From Pseudovibrio denitrificans JCM 12308 (GTDB taxonomy: Bacteria; Pseudomonadota; Alphaproteobacteria; Rhizobiales; Stappiaceae), in NCBI RefSeq assembly GCF_001310815.1, contig NZ_BAZK01000011.1, forward strand, positions 62,001 through 126,000: a stretch of 64,000 bases of DNA. The letters are read 5' to 3'. The notes under the pieces are model-generated. The model worked only from the letters and a program-made list of their open reading frames with translations, did not search any database and was not told the origin of the DNA. The position numbers and the translations under genes are program-made. Shown piece after piece: positions 1 through 9,435 of this stretch (positions within the stretch are counted from its first letter, which is position 1; the number at the start of each line of letters is the position of its first letter).

Positions 1-797
1 GTAGTTGATAGGCGCCAGAACAGAAGCGGGGCTCTTTCAAAAGCCTTGACCAGCAACACGTGCGCAAACAGGCCCGTCCCACCAAGGCAGAGTAGTAAAA
101 TGGTCGGGAGTGTGAAATCTGCTTCCTGATCAGCAATCACCAGATCGCCGCCAAAGCCAGTCAGCCATGCGTAAAAGATAATCGGCAGGATGAACAGGCT
201 GCCCGCAAAGCCAGTTGCGAACTGAATGGCCAGCTGAGAGGCTTGTCCGGAGAGCTTACGCGTTAACATCAGATAGCAGGCAAATGTAAACGCCGCCGCT
301 AGGATAAGCAGACTTGCTGGTTGGAACACACCAGTCCCCGGCCGCATGATGACGAGCACACCGGCAAACCCAATCAACACCGCCAACCACCGCTTAGCGC
401 CAACTTTCTCTTTCAGGAACACCGCAGACAAAACCACCAGAATAACCGGTTGCACAAAGAAGATCGCAGTCGCATCAGTAAGTGGCAGGTACTTCAGTCC
501 AAAGACGATGAACACCGATCCAACGGCTAGCAAAAGGCCTCGGCAGAACAGGGGCAGGGTGGTTTCCTGCAGCAGACTGCGCCAGCTCCGTTTCTGAAAA
601 GGGGCAATCGCCAGAATAATGACAAGCTGCACAGCAAAGCGGAAGAAGGCGACGGTTAAAGGTGAGAAAAACTCAGAAAGATACTTCACCACGCCATCAG
701 TGCTCGAAAGGATGAGCAACCCGAACATCATCAACAGCACGCCGTGCAACACATTGTCAGAGCTGGCAGCGCCAGCCCGCGTAGCCGCTGATGTCAT
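1..797 (-). CDS. EamA-family (DMT superfamily) transporter, 3' part missing
   Basis: The reverse strand reads open from an ATG at 797 to the left edge, giving about 265 residues beginning MTSAATRAGAASSDN. A short polar N-terminus is followed by a run of hydrophobic helices (LHGVLLMMFGLLIL, FAVQLVIILAIAP and others) and the second helical half begins near SLLILAAAFTFACYLMLTRK, the two-fold EamA arrangement of ten-helix exporters. The motif LPLTDATAIFFVQPVI around the end of the first EamA half is typical of the family. The substrate cannot be told. The C-terminal end lies outside the window. It lies downstream of ribF on the same strand, 24 bases away. Confidence 0.85.
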   Translation of the reverse strand, partial: MTSAATRAGAASSDNVLHGVLLMMFGLLILSSTDGVVKYLSEFFSPLTVAFFRFAVQLVIILAIAPFQKRSWRSLLQETTLPLFCRGLLLAVGSVFIVFGLKYLPLTDATAIFFVQPVILVVLSAVFLKEKVGAKRWLAVLIGFAGVLVIMRPGTGVFQPASLLILAAAFTFACYLMLTRKLSGQASQLAIQFATGFAGSLFILPIIFYAWLTGFGGDLVIADQEADFTLPTILLLCLGGTGLFAHVLLVKAFERAPLLFWRLST

Positions 798-821
798 ACT
801 AGGTCTTTCTAAAGAGTAAGA

Positions 822-1823
822 TTATCCGTCGGTGTTGAGCATTTGGTCCAGATGAGAAAGTGGTCGCATCGAAGCAATCATCGCCCGCGCTTCCGCACTA
901 TCCTGATCCATCTGCGCAATTAAGCCGTCAATACCGTCAAATTTAAGTTCAGGACGGATAAACCCGATGAAGCAAACGGTGACGAGCTTTTCATAAAGGT
1001 TGCCACTATAATCAAACACATGCACTTCAAGCAGCGGTGCTCCGTCATCAAAGGTCGGTCGACGCCCAAAGCTGGCAACGCCGTCATGCATCTCGCCGTC
1101 AATCTTGATCTGAACAGCGTAAACGCCTTCTTTCAGCTCACAGTTGTCAGCAAGCTTCAAATTTGCAGTCGGGTAGCCCAGCTCACGACCACGCTTTTCA
1201 CCATGCTGAACAGTCGCTTCAACAAAATAGCGATAGCCCAGCAGACCATTGGCAACCGCCAGATCACCTTCACCAAGAGCTGCGCGAATACGGCTGGAGG
1301 AAATCACCTCACCACCTTCATCACCTTCAGCCCCAACAATAGTCACAGCAAACCCATGAGCCTCGCCTGCTTCGCGCAAAAACTCAGGTGTTCCCTGACG
1401 ACCTTTACCAAAATGGAAGTCATAGCCGGTGATGCTCTGGGAGATCCCAAGGCGATCCACCAGAATATCCTTCACAAAATCCTCAGCTGCCATGCTGGCG
1501 AACTCTTTGGTGAAAGGCAGTTCGATCACACCATCCAGATGCTCTGCCTCAAGGATTTCTGCCTTGATATGGCTCGGAGTCAGACGAAACACAGGTTGCT
1601 CAGGGCGGAAGAAAGTACGCGGATGCGGCTCAAACGTCATGGCAAGTGCAGGAACACCGCGCTTTGCTGCTTCATCACGTGCCAGATCAAGTACAGCCCG
1701 GTGTCCACGATGCACACCATCAAAATTTCCGATCGCAACAACACCGCCGCGCAGCTTTTCAGGAAACTGTGCAAGGTCGGTAATATGCTGAAAAGAATGC
1801 GCCTGCTTGATCGGCTCACCCAT
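822..1823 (-). CDS. ribF: Bifunctional riboflavin kinase / FAD synthetase
   Basis: A 333-residue cytoplasmic enzyme that phosphorylates riboflavin to FMN and adenylylates FMN to FAD. The N-terminal FAD synthetase domain shows the nucleotidyl-transferase signature GNFDGVHRGH (about residues 32-41) and SSSRIRAAL; the C-terminal flavokinase domain shows GRELGYPTANL and KEGVYAVQI. Full length for the family (about 310-330 residues). ATG at 1823 is preceded by GGGAAG. The downstream EamA gene is only 24 bases away, so the two may be co-transcribed. Confidence 0.96.
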   Translation of the reverse strand: MGEPIKQAHSFQHITDLAQFPEKLRGGVVAIGNFDGVHRGHRAVLDLARDEAAKRGVPALAMTFEPHPRTFFRPEQPVFRLTPSHIKAEILEAEHLDGVIELPFTKEFASMAAEDFVKDILVDRLGISQSITGYDFHFGKGRQGTPEFLREAGEAHGFAVTIVGAEGDEGGEVISSSRIRAALGEGDLAVANGLLGYRYFVEATVQHGEKRGRELGYPTANLKLADNCELKEGVYAVQIKIDGEMHDGVASFGRRPTFDDGAPLLEVHVFDYSGNLYEKLVTVCFIGFIRPELKFDGIDGLIAQMDQDSAEARAMIASMRPLSHLDQMLNTDG

Positions 1824-2056
1824 GAACTGTACTTCCCGCTAAAGCGTATCCCGATAAGAGGCTCCGGTTTTCCTATGAGAATACGCGTGAAAATAAAGAT
1901 TTAGAGTTTGCTGCACAAAAGCCTAGCGCGCAACATACTCCAAATTTCCAGAATTTTGCGAGACGGTGCCGTGAGAAGCCCGCCCCGTCAAGCTCTTCAG
2001 ATAAGGTTTGACGGGCCGGACACAAGAAACTGCAAGTTCTTCGCAGGAATTTCGGC

Positions 2057-2503
2057 TTAAAGCGGAATATCCATATCAGCGCGAGCAGGGACTTTCACCA
2101 TAGCTTCCCCTTCCAGAACCACCTTCCCATCCACAAGACACTTGCAGTCCAGGCGGGCTCTGCAGCCTTTGTCAATCAGCTCCGCAACGCTCACGCGAAC
2201 CTCAATATCGTCGCCGATATACACAGGCGCGCGAAAATTTAAAGATTGAGACAAATAAATTGCACCTGGGCCCGGTAATCGCGTTCCAAGTACGGCTGAG
2301 ATAAGGCTCGCGGTGTAAAGACCGTGCGCGATACGAGTTTTAAAAGGGGTCTTTGCTGCAAAATGCTCCGACAAATGGATAGGGTTTCTGTCACCGGAAA
2401 CCTCTGCGAATCCTACGATGTCTTGAGAGCTGACGTGCTTAACGAATACTTCGGTCATGCCGACTGATAGGTCTTCATAAGCAAGCGGACGAAGGCTGAG
2501 CAT
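2057..2503 (-). CDS. MaoC-family (R)-specific enoyl-CoA hydratase
   Basis: A 148-residue single hot-dog-fold protein. The family hydrates trans-2-enoyl-CoA to (R)-3-hydroxyacyl-CoA, as PhaJ does. The hydratase-2 signature is visible: FAEVSGDRNPIHLSEHFA (Asp and His catalytic pair near residues 38-43), followed by the conserved stretch RIAHGLYTASLISAVLG. The ATG at 2503 has GAGGAA 7 bases upstream. It lies alone between ribF and cheY; no polyhydroxyalkanoate genes are visible, so the pathway is not settled. Confidence 0.9.
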   Translation of the reverse strand: MLSLRPLAYEDLSVGMTEVFVKHVSSQDIVGFAEVSGDRNPIHLSEHFAAKTPFKTRIAHGLYTASLISAVLGTRLPGPGAIYLSQSLNFRAPVYIGDDIEVRVSVAELIDKGCRARLDCKCLVDGKVVLEGEAMVKVPARADMDIPL

Positions 2504-2783
2504 AGTGTTTCCTCGGATTAACCACAGGCAATATTGCCGGTAAAACGCGCAGAAACGCTAGTAAGCGGACCTCTAAAAAACAATTAGGCTTTTAGCATTA
2601 TTGAAATCGTATTGGAGAAATTAACCTAACTATAACGTAGGGCGGTTAGTTTCGCGAAAGTTGAATTGGTGGGGACCCCTTTTATTGGAAGGACACCTGC
2701 GTCCAGTGTGACCTAAAAATGTCGTGGTCGCCGTGAGTATAGCAGAGAGGCAACGACAGCCTCTTGAGAATATGGAGTTGTAC

Positions 2784-3167
2784 ATGGCCCTTGATCTTCA
2801 GATGCCAATTTTGGTTGTCGATGATTATAAGACCATGATTCGAATCATTCGGAACTTGTTGAAGCAACTTGGCTTTACGGACATCGATGATGCGGCTGAT
2901 GGCACTGAGGCCTACGAGAAAATGAAGCAGCGCCGTTATGGCCTGGTCATCTCGGATTGGAACATGGAACCTATGACTGGCTATGAGCTGCTGAAGCAGG
3001 TCAGACAGGATGCGGCTCTGTGTAAGACGCCATTCATCATGGTTACAGCTGAGTCTAAAACGGAAAACGTGATCGCTGCGAAGAAGGCAGGGGTTAACAA
3101 CTACATCGTTAAGCCGTTTAACGCGCAAACTCTTAAAGGCAAAATCGAAGCGGTTTTCGCTGACTAA
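2784..3167 (+). CDS. cheY: CheY-like single-domain response regulator
   Basis: A 127-residue receiver domain with no output domain. The key residues are in place: acidic pair D13/D14 (VVDDY), phospho-acceptor D58 (ISDWNM), T88 (MVTAES) and K110 (VKPFN). An in-frame start exists at 2724, but the ATG at 2784 has GGAG seven bases before it and gives the usual CheY length, so I use it. The next gene, cheZ, encodes a CheY-P phosphatase, which supports a chemotaxis role. No histidine kinase or receptor gene is present in the window. Confidence 0.93.
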   Translation: MALDLQMPILVVDDYKTMIRIIRNLLKQLGFTDIDDAADGTEAYEKMKQRRYGLVISDWNMEPMTGYELLKQVRQDAALCKTPFIMVTAESKTENVIAAKKAGVNNYIVKPFNAQTLKGKIEAVFAD

Positions 3168-3345
3168 TTTTGCATTGCGCGCACATTGAAGAATTTGGGC
3201 TGGGGTGAGGACGCCATATCGATTGCGCCCCAACCCTTTCGTGCACCCAACTGACCGGTTACAAGGTCGGGTAGAGCTCCGGCCTGGCAGACATTTCGTC
3301 TGCTGGAGGAGACGTTCCCTACTCAAATAAAGGGAAAGTGTAGTT

Positions 3346-4020
3346 TTGACCAAAATTGATATTCAGCAACTCATCGATTTTCTGGAAGAAAGCCGTGAGA
3401 AGTCTAGCGAAGTCACATTAACTGACGTTATGGGGCTGGCTGAGGTTATGACAGGTTCAATGGGGGACATCATTGAACACATCCAACCTGCAGTGACCAT
3501 GGAACTGGCAGAAATCGGCGAAGAAATCGCGCGGATGAAAGCCGAAATCAGTAAACTTCGCGTCGCAGATATGAGGGATAACCATATCCCTGAGGCTGGC
3601 CGGGAGCTGGATGCGATTGTTTCCTCAACAGAAGAGGCAACACATTCCATCATGGAAGCTGCTGAAGCCATTATGGCTGCTGATCCGGAAGACACCGAAG
3701 CTTACCAGGACACGGTCAACAATCAGGTGATGGAGATTTTCCAGGCCTGCGCATTTCAGGACATCACCGGACAGCGTATTTCCAAAGTTGTCAGCACACT
3801 GAACACGATTGACGAGCGCGTCTCTAACTTCGTTGAGCGTTTGCGTCTTGAGCAGGAAGCTCAGGCGGAACATCAGGGCGAAGAGACTGATGAAGAACGC
3901 CGCAAACGTGAGCTGATCCTTCACGGCCCTCAGCACAAAGGCGAGGGTGTCTCTCAGGATGAGATCGACGCAATGCTCGGCGACGTGCAGCAGGACGACA
4001 TCGACAAACTGTTCGCCTGA
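3346..4020 (+). CDS. cheZ: Protein phosphatase CheZ
   Basis: A 224-residue, mostly helical protein that dephosphorylates CheY-P. The CheZ active-site signature AFQDITGQRI (near residues 136-145) contains the catalytic Gln. A C-terminal segment DEIDAMLGDVQQDDIDKLFA, acidic and amphipathic, resembles the tail that binds CheY. The start is a TTG at 3346, preceded by GGGAAAGTG; no ATG fits. It follows cheY by 178 bases and ends at a strong hairpin terminator. Confidence 0.9.
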   Translation: MTKIDIQQLIDFLEESREKSSEVTLTDVMGLAEVMTGSMGDIIEHIQPAVTMELAEIGEEIARMKAEISKLRVADMRDNHIPEAGRELDAIVSSTEEATHSIMEAAEAIMAADPEDTEAYQDTVNNQVMEIFQACAFQDITGQRISKVVSTLNTIDERVSNFVERLRLEQEAQAEHQGEETDEERRKRELILHGPQHKGEGVSQDEIDAMLGDVQQDDIDKLFA

Positions 4021-4070
4021 TCAAACGCGATAGGTTTGCCTGCAGACATGGGCCGCAGATATAAAAGACA

Positions 4071-4113
4071 AAAGCAGTTTGCTTGTCCTGAACAAGGTGC
4101 AAACTGCTTTTTT
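4071..4113. terminator. Intrinsic terminator between cheZ and the HAD phosphatase gene
   Basis: AAAGCAGTTTGC at 4071-4082 pairs perfectly with GCAAACTGCTTT at 4099-4110, with further pairing in the loop (TTGT with ACAA). On the + strand it runs into six T (4108-4113), ending cheZ. On the - strand the stem is followed by TTGTCTTTT, so it can also end the converging HAD gene. Confidence 0.9.
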
Positions 4114-4114
4114 A

Positions 4115-4969
4115 TTACCAGTTCAGGCGGCCCATAAAGCTATGTACCTGCATGCCTTCAGCCTCGAGCATCTTCACCACAGCTTCTGAATTTCCTTCAA
4201 GATCAGCCGCATGAATGCCGTCAGTCAGAAACAAAGCACTGATGCCCTGCGCATTTGCACCCTTGATGTCTGTGGGGAGCCCATCACCAATCGCGAGTAT
4301 CTCACGGGTTTCAAGCGGTTTACCCGCATGAGCATTGAGCTCAGCGCGGGCCATGTCGTAAATCGGATGAAATGGTTTGCCGGTGATAACCACACGTCCA
4401 CCCATCTCTTCATAAAGCTTCGCCAGTGCACCACCGCACCAAACCAGCTTATCACCTTGCTCGGCCACAATATCCGGATTAGCGCAAATCAGAGTGAGAT
4501 CCAGCTTCAGCAAGTCTTCAAAATGAGAACGGTAGTCCTCCGGTTCTTCTACGCGGCGGTCATTCAAACCAGAGCAGACGATAATGTCAGCCTCTTTCGG
4601 CTCTACAAAGTCAAAACTAACACCATGAAACAGGCTGTGATTCTTCTTTGGGCCGATATGATAGACCTTGGCATGATCAATCGCCCTCAAGTCGGCCTGA
4701 ACCACATCCCCGGATGAGACAATCGAGTCGTAGCAAGAACGTGGTACTCCCAAACTACGAAGATGCTCTTCAATCTCGTTGGCTGGCCGCGGTGCATTTG
4801 TAATCAGCACCACGGGTCTGTTGTAGTTTGTTTTGTAAGTCTCAAGAGCCTCAATCGCAGCTGGGAAAGCGCTTATCCCATTATGTAAAACACCCCAGAC
4901 ATCACATAGAATACCGTTAAACTGATCTGCTATCTGGCTAAGGCCAGTGATGGGGGAGTGTTGCTGCAT
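4115..4969 (-). CDS. HAD-superfamily (class IIA) hydrolase, TIGR01459-like
   Basis: A 284-residue phosphatase of the NagD-like IIA subclass. The HAD motifs are readable in order: motif I CDVWGVLHNG with nucleophile D23, motif II LITNAPRP, motif III with Lys in VITGKPFHPIY, motif IV IGDGLPTDIKGA. The reading frame is open up to 5080, but the family starts just before the segment SPITGLSQIADQFNGILCDV, so the ATG at 4969 is chosen. The physiological substrate of this alphaproteobacterial family is not established. Confidence 0.9.
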   Translation of the reverse strand: MQQHSPITGLSQIADQFNGILCDVWGVLHNGISAFPAAIEALETYKTNYNRPVVLITNAPRPANEIEEHLRSLGVPRSCYDSIVSSGDVVQADLRAIDHAKVYHIGPKKNHSLFHGVSFDFVEPKEADIIVCSGLNDRRVEEPEDYRSHFEDLLKLDLTLICANPDIVAEQGDKLVWCGGALAKLYEEMGGRVVITGKPFHPIYDMARAELNAHAGKPLETREILAIGDGLPTDIKGANAQGISALFLTDGIHAADLEGNSEAVVKMLEAEGMQVHSFMGRLNW

Positions 4970-5203
4970 GGATGTTCTCTTGGAGGAAGTTTGATAGTCT
5001 CTTGAAAAAAGAGCAGACTTGAGCCAAATCCTCATAACCTGAGCAGCTGGCGACGACAAGTAGTTACTATCACTGCTCACCCTGTATCATTATGGGCGCA
5101 AATCGCTGTCACAAATGCAGATCGGATGCGCCATATAAATGCACTCCCGAAACTCGGCGGGTTTTCGGTGATAAAAGCAGGGCAATTGAACAACGGAGCG
5201 GTT

Positions 5204-7164
5204 ATGGCGGTAAGACAACTTAGCGATACGACGATCAACAGAATTGCCGCGGGTGAAGTAATCGAGCGGCCTGCAAGCGTCGTCAAAGAGCTGGTTGAAA
5301 ATGCGGTTGATGCTGGTGCAACGCGCATCGAAATCGTAACTGCGACTGGCGGCAAGAGCCTGTTGCGCATAACCGACAATGGTGCAGGTATGACCAAGGA
5401 AGACTTGCAACTCGCTGTCCGCCGTCACTGCACATCCAAGCTGCCTGAAGATGACCTCATGGATATCCGAACCATGGGCTTTCGCGGAGAAGCGCTGCCA
5501 TCCATTGGCGCGATCTCCAGATTGGAAATCACAACCCGCCATGCATCGGAACCACATGCCTGGAAAATTGAAGTAGAAGGTGGCCAGAACAGCGAAGTCG
5601 AACCAGCAGCTTTGAATGCAGGGACACGTGTTGAAGTCAAAGATATCTTCTTCTCTGTTCCGGCTCGCCTGAAGTTCCTGAAATCAGACCGCGCTGAAGC
5701 CACAGCGATTACCGAAATCATCAAACGTATCGCGCTTGCAAATCCAACCATCCGCTTCACCCTTTCTGGCTCTGATCGCAGGCAGCTTGAACTGCCGGCG
5801 TGCACTGGCGATGATGCAGACCTTGCGCGTATCGGCCAAATCCTCGGCGCAGAGTTCACAAAGAACGCAATGGAAATCGAGCTTTGAGGGAAGGGGTACA
5901 TCTTTATGGATATGCTGGCCTCCCTACATTCCATCGCGCCAACTCTCAGCACCAATTCTTCTTCGTAAATGGCCGCCCTGTGCGTGATAAGCTCCTACTC
6001 GGTTCACTTAAAGCCGCATACTCAGACGTTCTCTCAAGAGACCGTCATCCTATCGTTGTGCTGAACATCGACCTAGATCCGCATCAGGTAGACGTGAACG
6101 TACACCCCGCAAAAGCAGACGTGCGTTTCCGTGACGGACAACTCGTTCGTGGATTACTGATTGGCGCACTTAAGAACGCGTTTGTTCAGTCTGGTTTCCG
6201 CGCATCTACGGCAAACACACAATCTGCTATCAATGCCATCCGCCCAATGGGGCAGGGGACGGGTTTCAACGTTCACTCAGGCGCATCTGCTCATACCCAA
6301 CAAGGTCACGGAGAAGCAGCACAAAACTACTCCTGGCAACAATCAGCCTATCGCCCTGAAGAAAGCTCCTCCTCTGTCTGGAGCGCTGCAGATATACCTG
6401 AAGCAGGAATTCAGGAAACACAACTGGGCCTGATGGAGGCAACAGCACCTTACACAGCTTCGCCAGTGCCATCCATGGGGCAAGATTCTGCAGCTGTACA
6501 AGGACATCAAGCCTATAATCTCGTCGATGCGCCATCAGCAGATTCACGCGCACATGCGCATGAACTGCCAGAAGATAGAGAAAGCTTCCCACTTGGAGCA
6601 GCACGAGCACAAATCCACGAAACCTACATCGTATCGCAGACGAAAGACGGTCTCGTAATCGTGGATCAGCACGCCGCACATGAACGCCTTGTCTACGAAC
6701 AGCTCAAAGAAGACCTCGCAAAACGGGATGTCCCAAGGCAAATGCTTTTGATCCCTGAGATTGTCGATCTCCCGGAAGATGACGTCGCCCGTCTGGAAGA
6801 GCGAGCTTCTGAACTGGAAGAAGTGGGGCTCGTCCTGGAACGTTTTGGTCCTGGAGCAATCGCTGTCAGAGAAACGCCTTCCATGCTGAAGCGGTTGAAT
6901 ATCAAAGCTTTGGTGCAGGATCTAGCGGATGACTTTGCTGAGTACGACAGTTCAACACGCATCAGAGAAAAGCTGGATCTGGTTGCTGCAACGATGGCAT
7001 GTCACGGTTCGATCAGAGCAGGCCGCCGCATGCGCCCTGAAGAGATGGACAATCTGCTCAGAGACATGGAAGCGACACCAAAGTCCGGCCAGTGCAACCA
7101 CGGCCGCCCAACATGGATTGAGCTAAAGCTTCACGACATCGAACGCCTCTTTGGGCGTCATTGA
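5204..7164 (+). CDS. mutL: DNA mismatch repair protein MutL (one frame break at about 5882-5885)
   Basis: MutL couples mismatch recognition by MutS to strand incision. The GHKL ATPase part (5204-5884) shows [19 protein letters not shown] and [11 protein letters not shown]; the second frame (from 5884) continues with [30 protein letters not shown] and ends in the dimerisation domain. The endonuclease motif [12 protein letters not shown] and the late CNHGRP motif are present, so this is an incising MutL, as expected where MutH is absent. The ATG at 5204 has GGAG upstream. One base appears missing in GAGCTTTGAGG; adding one gives a continuous protein of about 653 residues, normal for alphaproteobacteria. 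The break lies inside the ATPase domain, so two separate functional halves are unlikely. Confidence 0.9.
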
Positions 7165-7174
7165 ATTCACAACC

Positions 7175-7212
7175 AAAAAACCAGAAGGGGCGGATCAATG
7201 ATCCGCCCCTTC
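7175..7212. terminator. Strong hairpin between mutL and the porin gene
   Basis: GAAGGGGCGGAT at 7184-7195 pairs with ATCCGCCCCTTC at 7201-7212 around a five-base loop. On the - strand it is followed by TGG and six T, which fits a terminator 53 bases after the porin stop. On the + strand it lacks a T run but lies just past mutL. Confidence 0.85.
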
Positions 7213-7264
7213 CAGTTCGTATTCTCGACTACGCTAAGTAATCGATGGGTTCTGACATGTGGCC

Positions 7265-8566
7265 TCAGAAGTCCCTTTGAACACGGAGTAGGATAGAAAT
7301 GATATCCTGCTGACCTAGCGGACGAGTTGGGTTACCGCCGTTAACGGTTGTGTCTGGATACAGGTCACCCAATCCAACGTTACGGTAAGCAACTTCTGTA
7401 CCGATTTCGAAGCCGCTAACTGGTGTCCAGCCGATCTTACCGACAACATCCCACTGGTTCTGGTTCCAAAGGAACTTAGAGCGAGCGTTGGCGAAGGAAG
7501 CCTGGATAGCTGCGTTCCATTCAGGTGAGAAGTCTGCCTGGAAACCCCAAGCAATGGACCAACCGGTAGCGATACCGTCTTCACCATCTGTAAGGGAAGT
7601 TGCATCCCAGATGACGTTCTGCCAGTCACTGTTTACGTAACCGAGTGCACCTTGAGAGAAGGTTGCCTGAACCACACCCTGGAAGCCAGAGAGATAATTG
7701 GTGAAGAATGGTAGATTAAATTCTACACCACCACCGACGGCCCAACCGAGAAGGCCAGAAGGATAAGATTCAAGATAGCGAACTTCTGTCAGAGCACCCA
7801 TGATCTGGGCAGAACCCCAACCTTGGTCCAAACGGATGTTTGCAACCAAGTCTGGGAAGCGCATGCCGCCGTAGCCCTGGTTAAATCCTGTAGAGTTAAG
7901 ATACTCACCAGTAAAGAGGTTCTGCTGGCGAGCGGTTCTGTCTTCTACAGACCAGCTGGTTGAAAGGCCATTGCCAAGGTCAAATGTGTAACCGGCAAGC
8001 CAGAGGTTTTGGTCAGAGTATGCTACGGTGGTGATCGCACCATATGCATAACCGGTCCAGAAGTCATAGAAGGACTGTGCGCGACCAATGGTCATGCCAC
8101 CAAACTGCACGAACGCGTAATCAAGCGTCATTACAGTGTTGTCCTGCTCAACCCCAAACGAGCCGACTGGGTTGTTCACGTTAGGAACAGAGCTGTCATC
8201 CTGAATAAAGCCAGGAGTATCAACTGTTCCGAACAAATCGATGTAAGCGCGAAGCAGACCGTATTCTGTTTGAGTCCGTGCGTCCATGCGGAGGTAACCA
8301 CGTGCACGAGTGGAGGTTGAATTTCTTGTCCGCTCGGACCAGTCGCTTGGGCCAGCTCCAAAGTTGTTGAAGCGGTATTCAGCACGAACACGACCGCGAA
8401 TTCTCAAACAGGTATCAGTGCCTGGAATATAAAAATATCCAGTACCGTAGGCGTCACAGATCTGGACGTATTCTACGGGCTCCGGCGCAACGGGAAGATC
8501 GGCTGCAAGGACCGGAGTGGCACTCATCATAAGCGCTGCTGCGGCGCTAGTTGTAAAGTGGCGCAT
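7265..8566 (-). CDS. Outer-membrane porin, Porin_2 (alphaproteobacterial) family
   Basis: A 433-residue beta-barrel porin for passive diffusion across the outer membrane. The start at 8566 (AGGAG upstream) gives a signal peptide MRHFTTSAAAALMMSATPVLAA followed by the family hallmark: DLPVAPEPVEYVQICDAYG, FYIPGTDTCLRIRGRVRAEYR with its two cysteines near residues 35 and 50. The rest is rich in aromatic beta strands and ends ISILLRVQRDF, a C-terminal Phe as needed for outer-membrane assembly. The frame stays open upstream to 8608 but only the 8566 start begins at a signal peptide. Confidence 0.95.
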   Translation of the reverse strand: MRHFTTSAAAALMMSATPVLAADLPVAPEPVEYVQICDAYGTGYFYIPGTDTCLRIRGRVRAEYRFNNFGAGPSDWSERTRNSTSTRARGYLRMDARTQTEYGLLRAYIDLFGTVDTPGFIQDDSSVPNVNNPVGSFGVEQDNTVMTLDYAFVQFGGMTIGRAQSFYDFWTGYAYGAITTVAYSDQNLWLAGYTFDLGNGLSTSWSVEDRTARQQNLFTGEYLNSTGFNQGYGGMRFPDLVANIRLDQGWGSAQIMGALTEVRYLESYPSGLLGWAVGGGVEFNLPFFTNYLSGFQGVVQATFSQGALGYVNSDWQNVIWDATSLTDGEDGIATGWSIAWGFQADFSPEWNAAIQASFANARSKFLWNQNQWDVVGKIGWTPVSGFEIGTEVAYRNVGLGDLYPDTTVNGGNPTRPLGQQDIISILLRVQRDF

Positions 8567-8727
8567 AATTCGACTCCTAAATCGGGTTGAAACCCACTCC
8601 TCAAACAAGGTTAATTGACAAAACTACTTAAGGCGGCCCAAATGCTGCCTAAGCAAAACTGATTTTATTTTTGTGTACGCGAATTCCCTGCAGCAATTGA
8701 TGCCAGCACATCCTTATCGATGCAATA

Positions 8728-8754
8728 ATAACTCTAAAAATAACCTAGAGTTAT
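8728..8754. repeat. Inverted repeat upstream of the porin gene
   Basis: ATAACTCTA (8728-8736) and TAGAGTTAT (8746-8754) form a perfect 9-bp dyad with a 9-base A-rich spacer, 162 bases before the porin start. It may be an operator or a leader hairpin; there is no T run on either strand that would make it a terminator. Confidence 0.5.
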
Positions 8755-9261
8755 CAAAGTAATCGAAACCGCTGTTTCATTCCTGCAACGCTTTTATCCA
8801 AAACTAGGTAGATGTAACAAAGATGAAATCGGGGTCGATCTCCGTGAATTAAGTGCTTGTTATTGTTTATTAAAAGTTTGTTTCGCAGATTCCTTGGTCT
8901 TTTTATATGCAATCTGCGTCATTCGAATCAAAGACTCGCTGAGCGCCAAATCTGGAAAATTCAGGCTTTCCCTTATAAGTATAGTGATAGTAATGACAAG
9001 TATTCGTGTTTTGCGTTGGTTTGGAGAATTCTGCGTTCTTTTGAGGTGTGACGCATTGCTATGTGAACTGTGAACCCGATCCCCTCAAATCCCGGAGATC
9101 TCGGCCCCAACCATTCCGCGAGGATAACTACCCCAACTGCCACCGCCCAAAACCACCTCGACACCCGTGTCAGATATCCTCCGCCGCCACCTCACTCAGC
9201 TGCGCCCCAACAATCCACCCATCACCGTGAAGCTTCACTCCGCGCCACACCACCCAGCCCA
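8755..9261. other. Gene-free stretch between the porin region and the rsmD terminator
   Basis: No protein with recognisable features was found on either strand. The first 250 bases are A/T-rich and probably hold the porin promoter. From about 9065 to 9260 the + strand is very C-rich. On the - strand short open stretches there read like protein (for example DGWIVGAQLSEVAAED before a TGA) but lie behind the rsmD terminator and have no clear start, so they may be gene remnants. Confidence 0.5.
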
Positions 9262-9300
9262 AACAAAAAGGCCCTCCCGAAACCACGTCGGGAAGGCCTT
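9262..9300 (-). terminator. Intrinsic terminator of the rluB-rsmD operon
   Basis: On the - strand AAGGCCTTCCCGA pairs with TCGGGAGGGCCTT (one U-G wobble) around a seven-base loop and is followed by TTTTTGTTT. It sits 136 bases past the rsmD stop codon. Confidence 0.85.
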
Positions 9301-9435
9301 CTACTACTCTTTATATATAAGGGCGGTCTGAACGAGCACGCACCGTGCTCACGTCCAACTCCGCAACAGGCTCAGAATCTCCGCTTCAAGCTCAATCCCA
9401 AACCTCTTACCGGAACCGCATGCCGAAAGGTGGCT

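Noticed and set aside
5875..5895. Programmed -1 frameshift in mutL
   Set aside because: No X-XXY-YYZ slippery heptamer and no clear downstream stimulator; the same kind of break occurs in ten other genes.
8857..9051. 64-codon + strand frame in the porin upstream region
   Set aside because: No ribosome site, odd composition, no recognisable domain.
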